From positions 1-8,684 of the forward strand of contig CAMYJJ010000126.1 in the NCBI GenBank assembly GCA_947258735.1: a stretch of 8,684 bases of DNA, read 5' to 3'. Positions 6,174 to 8,684 of the stretch are shown here, piece after piece. The stretch's first letter is position 1; each line of letters starts with the position of its first letter. The notes below the pieces were generated by a model. The model was given only the letters and a program-made list of their open reading frames with translations. It ran no database searches and was not told the DNA's origin. The DNA is from Thermodesulfovibrionia bacterium. GTDB lineage: Bacteria > Nitrospirota > Thermodesulfovibrionia > UBA6902. A program made the translations under genes and the position numbers.

Positions 6174-6589
6174 TGAATCATGCATTACAGCGTATATTAT
6201 ATGTAGAAGACGATGAAGTCTTTCATGACATCGCAAAGCTGGCCCTTGAGGTTGTCGGCGCGTATACCCTGAAAATATGCTTCTCCGGACAGGACGCTGT
6301 ACAATCTGCACCAGAGTTTGGACCGGACCTTGTGCTGCTGGATGACAACATGCCCGGCATGGATGGCCCATCAACTTTTAAAAAATTACGTGAAATTCCG
6401 GGGCTTGATTCTGTACCGATTCTTTTCATGACGGCCAATGTGTCGCCTCGGGAAGTTGAACAGTTCATGCAACTGGGTGCGGCAGATGTAATTCCCAAAC
6501 CATTTGATCCCCTCACCCTATCACAAACCATAGAACATATCTGGAAAAACATCAACAGATTGCAGGGAGAAGCTGCCGAGACAGAGTAG
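6173..6589 (+). CDS. CheY-like single-domain response regulator
   Basis: The 138-residue product is essentially one receiver domain with a short tail and no output domain. Acidic pocket residues are E12, D13 and D14; the phosphoacceptor is D57 in LLDDNMPGMDG; T87 and K109 complete the active site. Numbering and the D57-x-N-M-P pattern coincide with CheY. The ATG shares its A with the TGA stop of the diguanylate cyclase gene (TGATG at 6171-6175), so translation is very likely coupled and the two proteins are made together. A reasonable inference is that it exchanges phosphoryl groups with the HPt domain of its neighbour, or competes for the same kinase. With no output domain it could also act by protein contact. 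Its stop lies four bases from the end of the convergent TerC-family gene. Confidence 0.93.
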   Translation: MNHALQRILYVEDDEVFHDIAKLALEVVGAYTLKICFSGQDAVQSAPEFGPDLVLLDDNMPGMDGPSTFKKLREIPGLDSVPILFMTANVSPREVEQFMQLGAADVIPKPFDPLTLSQTIEHIWKNINRLQGEAAETE

Positions 6590-6593
6590 CTGT

Positions 6594-7304
6594 TTAATGA
6601 ACGCTCTGCTGCCGCATCTTTTTTTTGTTGTGATCATACCGAAGCTGTAATATTTCGACAAAAAGCGCAAATCCCATTGGCAGGTAGATATATGCCTTTG
6701 GCACATGCTGATGCATGCCTTCCATAAAAATGGTGATGCCGATGGTTATGAGAAAAGAAAGGGCAAGTATCTTGAGCGACGGCCGCTGAATAATGAATTC
6801 ACCGATCGGTTTGGCAAATATGAGAATGACCACGAATGATAAAATGACCGCTGTGATAATGACCCATATTTTATCGGTCAACCCGATAGCAGTAACAACG
6901 GAATCAATTGAAAAAACAATGTCCAGTAATACGATCTGTGTGATGATGCTGGAAAAAGAATTTTGTTTCGCATGCTCAGCATGATGCTCTTCGTCCTTCA
7001 GTTCTATGGTGTTATGGATTTCCCTCACAGCCTTCCATAAAAGGAACATACCGCCTGCAAGAAGTATCAAGTCCCGTACTGAAAATGATAAAACTATCTC
7101 ATTTGTAAGATTTGCAAGCTGTAACAGGACCAGCAGCATCACAATTCTTGCAACGAGGGCCATTGCCAGACCTATTACCCGCGCCCTGTTTCTTTGAGAT
7201 TCTGAGAGTCTTTCTACAAATATGGAGATGACAAGTATATTGTCAACACCGAGTACCAGTTCCAACGCAATGAGGAGTGATAATATTGCAATTGAATCAG
7301 CCAT
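6594..7304 (-). CDS. TerC-family integral membrane protein
   Basis: The 236-residue product belongs to the TerC/YgdQ-type membrane family and matches the length of the short E. coli members. About seven hydrophobic helices are visible (near 5-28, 43-63, 76-92, 118-138, 146-164, 178-195 and 204-220). The two diagnostic motifs are LELVLGVDNILV (14-25), with E15 and D21, and LLDIVFSIDSVVTAIG (126-141), with D128 and D134; these acidic residues sit inside helices. A histidine-rich acidic loop, DEEHHAEHAK (104-113), and a basic tail, NKKKMRQ, are cytoplasmic or metal-touching candidates. Relatives are linked to manganese export and metal or tellurite stress; the substrate here is not determined. 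The ATG at 7304 has no ribosome binding site but has TATTAT four bases upstream. No yybP-type manganese riboswitch leader was recognised. Confidence 0.92.
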   Translation of the reverse strand: MADSIAILSLLIALELVLGVDNILVISIFVERLSESQRNRARVIGLAMALVARIVMLLVLLQLANLTNEIVLSFSVRDLILLAGGMFLLWKAVREIHNTIELKDEEHHAEHAKQNSFSSIITQIVLLDIVFSIDSVVTAIGLTDKIWVIITAVILSFVVILIFAKPIGEFIIQRPSLKILALSFLITIGITIFMEGMHQHVPKAYIYLPMGFALFVEILQLRYDHNKKKMRQQSVH

Positions 7305-7363
7305 ATTAATAATACCGGGCTAACTATTTATGAATGTGATATCTAATGTACTGTATGTTAATA

Positions 7364-7459
7364 TCATTTCCATTCAACTATAAAGCGGGCTACATGAATA
7401 AAAATTAAAATTATTAAGAAAAGTATAGCCGACAGAATCAGATAGAGCAAGCCATACAA
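7364..7459 (-). CDS. Possible 31-residue hydrophobic small protein
   Basis: A TTG at 7459 opens a 31-codon frame ending in TGA at 7366-7364. The peptide is one long hydrophobic segment (LYGLLYLILSAILFLIILIF) followed by a polar end with R25, E29 and K31, which resembles a single transmembrane helix with a charged tail. It lies 59 bases upstream of the TerC-family gene on the same strand. There is no Shine-Dalgarno site, the start codon is weak, and T-rich DNA encodes hydrophobic residues by chance. It may be noise. Confidence 0.15.
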   Translation of the reverse strand: MYGLLYLILSAILFLIILIFIHVARFIVEWK

Positions 7460-7480
7460 AAAATGACAATGAAGTACCCT

Positions 7481-7627
7481 GCAGCAAGCAGGCTGTCAGA
7501 CAATTCGAAAAATGGCTTCTGTGTCATTCTGAATTTATTTCAGAATTTCATACTTTTATTTGCATGTATGTGGCTATGATCCTGATACACGTTCAGGGTG
7601 ATAATTGTCGGACAGCCTGTAAACTGC
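7481..7627. repeat. Nested inverted-repeat element (REP/MITE-like)
   Basis: Outer arms CAGGCTGTCAGACAATT (7489-7505) and AATTGTCGGACAGCCTG (7603-7619) are inverted copies with a single mismatch in 17 bases. GCAG (7481-7484) and CTGC (7624-7627) extend the pairing at the same offset. Inside lie two smaller palindromes: ATTCTGAA/TTCAGAAT (7526-7533 and 7539-7546, five-base loop) and ATCCTGA/TCAGGGT (7579-7585 and 7593-7599). The inner units read TGTCATTCTGAA... and, on the minus strand, TCACCCTGAACG..., which resemble common bacterial extragenic palindromes. No transposase or open frame is contained. The element sits in the gap between the TerC-family gene and the toxin remnant. Confidence 0.65.
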
Positions 7628-7669
7628 GAGGTACCAACAAAACAGAGATGTCATTCCGGCAAGATGCAG

Positions 7670-7955
7670 TCAGCGGCCAGTTTTAATCAAGCGGTATGTC
7701 TCTTCATATATTCTTTCTCGTGGTCCTATGGCAACAAGTTCCACCATGCGACCCCTACGAATACGGTAAATAATTCTGAACTTACTCACCCGAAAGCTTT
7801 TCAGACCGGTAAGCTCATTTTTAATGAGTTGCCTGAATGTGGATCAGAAAGAATAATGTGAAGTGATGATTGGATTTTCTTTTTTATATGCGGGTGAAGG
7901 GTCCTGATCAGTTCTGCTACGTCGTCAGGTGCTAATAACTTATTTTGTTTCTCAG
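7670..7955 (-). pseudogene. RelE/ParE-family toxin gene, frameshifted
   Basis: The minus strand encodes a RelE-superfamily toxin (typically an mRNA interferase or gyrase poison) in pieces. One frame gives LAPDDVAELIRTLHPHIKKK and continues to DPHSGNSLK near 7820. The next frame resumes with NELTGLKSFRVSKFRIIYR, then VELVAIGPRERIYEETYRLI, and stops at 7672-7670. The join lies at a five-A run (7822-7818 on the minus strand) where one A appears to be missing; without it the first frame ends at a TGA (7803-7801). No ATG, GTG or TTG precedes the first piece in its frame. The residues LRNKISY, in another frame at 7955-7935, look like the missing N-terminus, implying a second one-base loss near 7935. 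The 286 bases equal 96 codons minus two, as expected. The toxin is probably inactive. Confidence 0.8.
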
Positions 7956-7970
7956 GCCTGGGGTTGACGA

Positions 7971-8232
7971 TTACTTGAAAAGCTCTTCAAGTGTGTAAAG
8001 CTTTGCCTTTTTACTTTTTAGCCCTTTAAGCCCTTTTTTGATGTCCTTCATAAGTGAAGCATCATTCTGCACGGCTAACGTTTCCGTCAGGCTTTCAAAC
8101 TCGTCAGGACTGATTAACACGGCCGCGGGGGATCCGTTTTTTGGTTATAATAACTTCTTCATCAGTGGAGTTCACTGAATCGACCAGTCTGCTCAGCTTC
8201 ATCTTTGCCTCTGAAAGGGAAAGTATTTTCAT
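7971..8232 (-). pseudogene. Phd/YefM-family antitoxin gene, frameshifted
   Basis: From the ATG at 8232, preceded by an ideal AGGAGGT (8246-8240) seven bases upstream, the frame reads MKILSLSEAKMKLSRLVDSV then TDEEVIITKK and fails at a TGA (8106-8104) after 42 residues. Removing one A from the six-A run (8142-8137) restores a typical continuation: NGSPAAVLISPDEFESLTET, then KAKLYTLEELFK and TAA at 7973-7971. The 262-base span is 87 codons plus one base, confirming a single insertion. The N-terminal half is the DNA-binding Phd fold that represses its own operon; the C-terminal half would neutralise the toxin and is lost in the frameshifted product. The toxin remnant begins about 15 bases downstream, the usual antitoxin-first order. 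A sequencing error in the homopolymer is the alternative. Confidence 0.85.
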
Positions 8233-8246
8233 ATATCTAACCTCCT

Positions 8247-8262
8247 TTCTGGTTGACCAGAA
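8247..8262. promoter_or_regulatory. Palindromic candidate operator of the toxin-antitoxin operon
   Basis: TTCTGGT and ACCAGAA form a perfect inverted repeat of 7-base arms around a two-base centre. It lies directly upstream of the antitoxin AGGAGGT ribosome binding site and just downstream of an AT-rich stretch with GATAAT (8279-8274, minus strand) that could serve as a -10. Phd/YefM proteins usually autoregulate by binding such short palindromes. Confidence 0.5.
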
Positions 8263-8506
8263 TTAAGACTATATTATCACTTTCAAAGAAGAGGGTAAAT
8301 ACGCAGAGGGCTTTCCTTTCTATCGCTATCAGTCATAATTCCTCAATTTTACCAAATATCAATTTTCACACTTTGTCGGTACAGTCCCTTAGCAATAGTT
8401 TATCTAATTAGAAACGATTTTGTGTTGGAAGGATATTCATTGACTATTCATATGAGTCTTCTATCACTGAGAGTTCATGATGTGAGGATTGCCAGTTGAA
8501 GTCAAT
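8263..8506. other. Intergenic region without a recognisable gene
   Basis: I find no convincing gene here. It should contain the promoter of the toxin-antitoxin operon on the minus strand. The only short frame with a plausible start is 17 codons (8336-8283, minus), preceded by GAGG at four bases; I do not call it a gene. Confidence 0.5.
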
Positions 8507-8536
8507 AAAAAGGCAGAGCCATTGACGACCCTGCCT
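8507..8536 (-). terminator. Intrinsic terminator after the PEP-CTERM gene
   Basis: On the minus strand AGGCAGGGTC (8536-8527) pairs with GGCTCTGCCT (8520-8511) across a six-base loop, giving a 10-bp stem with two G-U pairs. A five-T run follows directly (8511-8507, its first T also being the last stem base). It starts 22 bases after the stop codon of the gene at the window edge, which it should terminate. Confidence 0.85.
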
Positions 8537-8558
8537 AAGATTGTAAATACAAAAAAGA

Positions 8559-8684
8559 CTACTTATGAAATTTCTTTCTGAATCTTCTAAATCCTAATGT
8601 TGCTCCACCTACAATAAAGAGGGTTGAGCTGACAGGTTCAGGTGCAACCGACATTCTGAAAGCATGCGTTTCTCCACTATTTAA
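8559..8684 (-). CDS. C-terminal fragment of a PEP-CTERM sorting-signal protein
   Basis: The last 41 residues of a protein are encoded up to a TAG at 8561-8559; the rest lies beyond the window. They contain a textbook PEP-CTERM signal: the tripeptide PEP (residues 15-17 of the fragment), a hydrophobic helix STLFIVGGATLGF (20-32) and an arginine/lysine-rich tail RRFRKKFHK (33-41) at the very C-terminus. Such proteins are exported, recognised by an exosortase in the inner membrane at the PEP motif, cleaved, and placed on the surface or in the exopolysaccharide matrix. This implies an exosortase gene elsewhere in the genome and a Gram-negative envelope. The nature of the N-terminal ectodomain cannot be told. 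An intrinsic terminator follows. Confidence 0.88.
   Translation of the reverse strand, partial: LNSGETHAFRMSVAPEPVSSTLFIVGGATLGFRRFRKKFHK

Noticed and set aside
7598..7861. 87-codon open frame on the plus strand
   Set aside because: It runs antisense across the RelE-like toxin remnant, whose family similarity is clear on the minus strand. The plus-strand product has no recognisable features.
8283..8336. 17-codon frame as a leader peptide of the toxin-antitoxin operon
   Set aside because: It is too short to judge, has only GAGG at a short distance, and shows no attenuator structure after it.

Overview
The window looks like chromosome from an anaerobic, environmental Gram-negative bacterium of moderate GC content. 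The clues are a flavodiiron protein, a NifU-like Fe-S protein, a DVU0298-type HEAT protein, a DUF3786 Fe-S protein and a C-terminal PEP-CTERM exosortase signal. This set is typical of sulfate-reducer-like lineages (Desulfobacterota, Nitrospirota). The phylum is an inference; no rRNA, tRNA or other marker gene is present.

Layout. At the left edge (1-110, minus) is the 5' end of an unidentified gene, followed by an acylphosphatase gene (280-558, minus). A divergent intergenic region (559-825) carries a near-consensus sigma70 promoter and a possible Fur/PerR-type box. A plus-strand operon then runs from 826 to 3386: flavodiiron oxidase/NO reductase, NifU-like four-cysteine protein, HEAT-repeat protein, archease. 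It ends in a heptanucleotide repeat block (3391-3501) with inverted arms and a T-tract. Convergent to it is a DUF3786 Fe-S protein (3509-4339, minus). A two-gene signalling operon follows (4479-6589, plus): an HPt-REC-REC-GGDEF diguanylate cyclase whose stop codon overlaps the start of a CheY-like single-REC protein. Four bases beyond it ends a TerC-family membrane protein (6594-7304, minus).

The right part (7305-8684) is accessory. It holds a nested inverted-repeat (REP/MITE-like) element (7481-7627). It also holds a Phd/YefM-RelE toxin-antitoxin module (7670-8232, minus) in which both genes carry single-base frameshifts, with a 16-bp palindrome just upstream of the antitoxin ribosome binding site. 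At the window edge is the 3' end of a PEP-CTERM surface protein gene with an intrinsic terminator.

How the genes fit together. The flavodiiron operon suggests oxygen or nitric oxide detoxification coupled to Fe-S chemistry. The signalling pair is a phosphorelay with c-di-GMP output, which would fit the biofilm and exopolysaccharide lifestyle implied by the PEP-CTERM protein, although no direct link is visible. I found no wholly new system. The most unusual items are the heptad-repeat terminator, the decayed toxin-antitoxin locus, the nested palindromic element, and the four-cysteine NifU-like protein next to a flavodiiron protein that has no visible rubredoxin.
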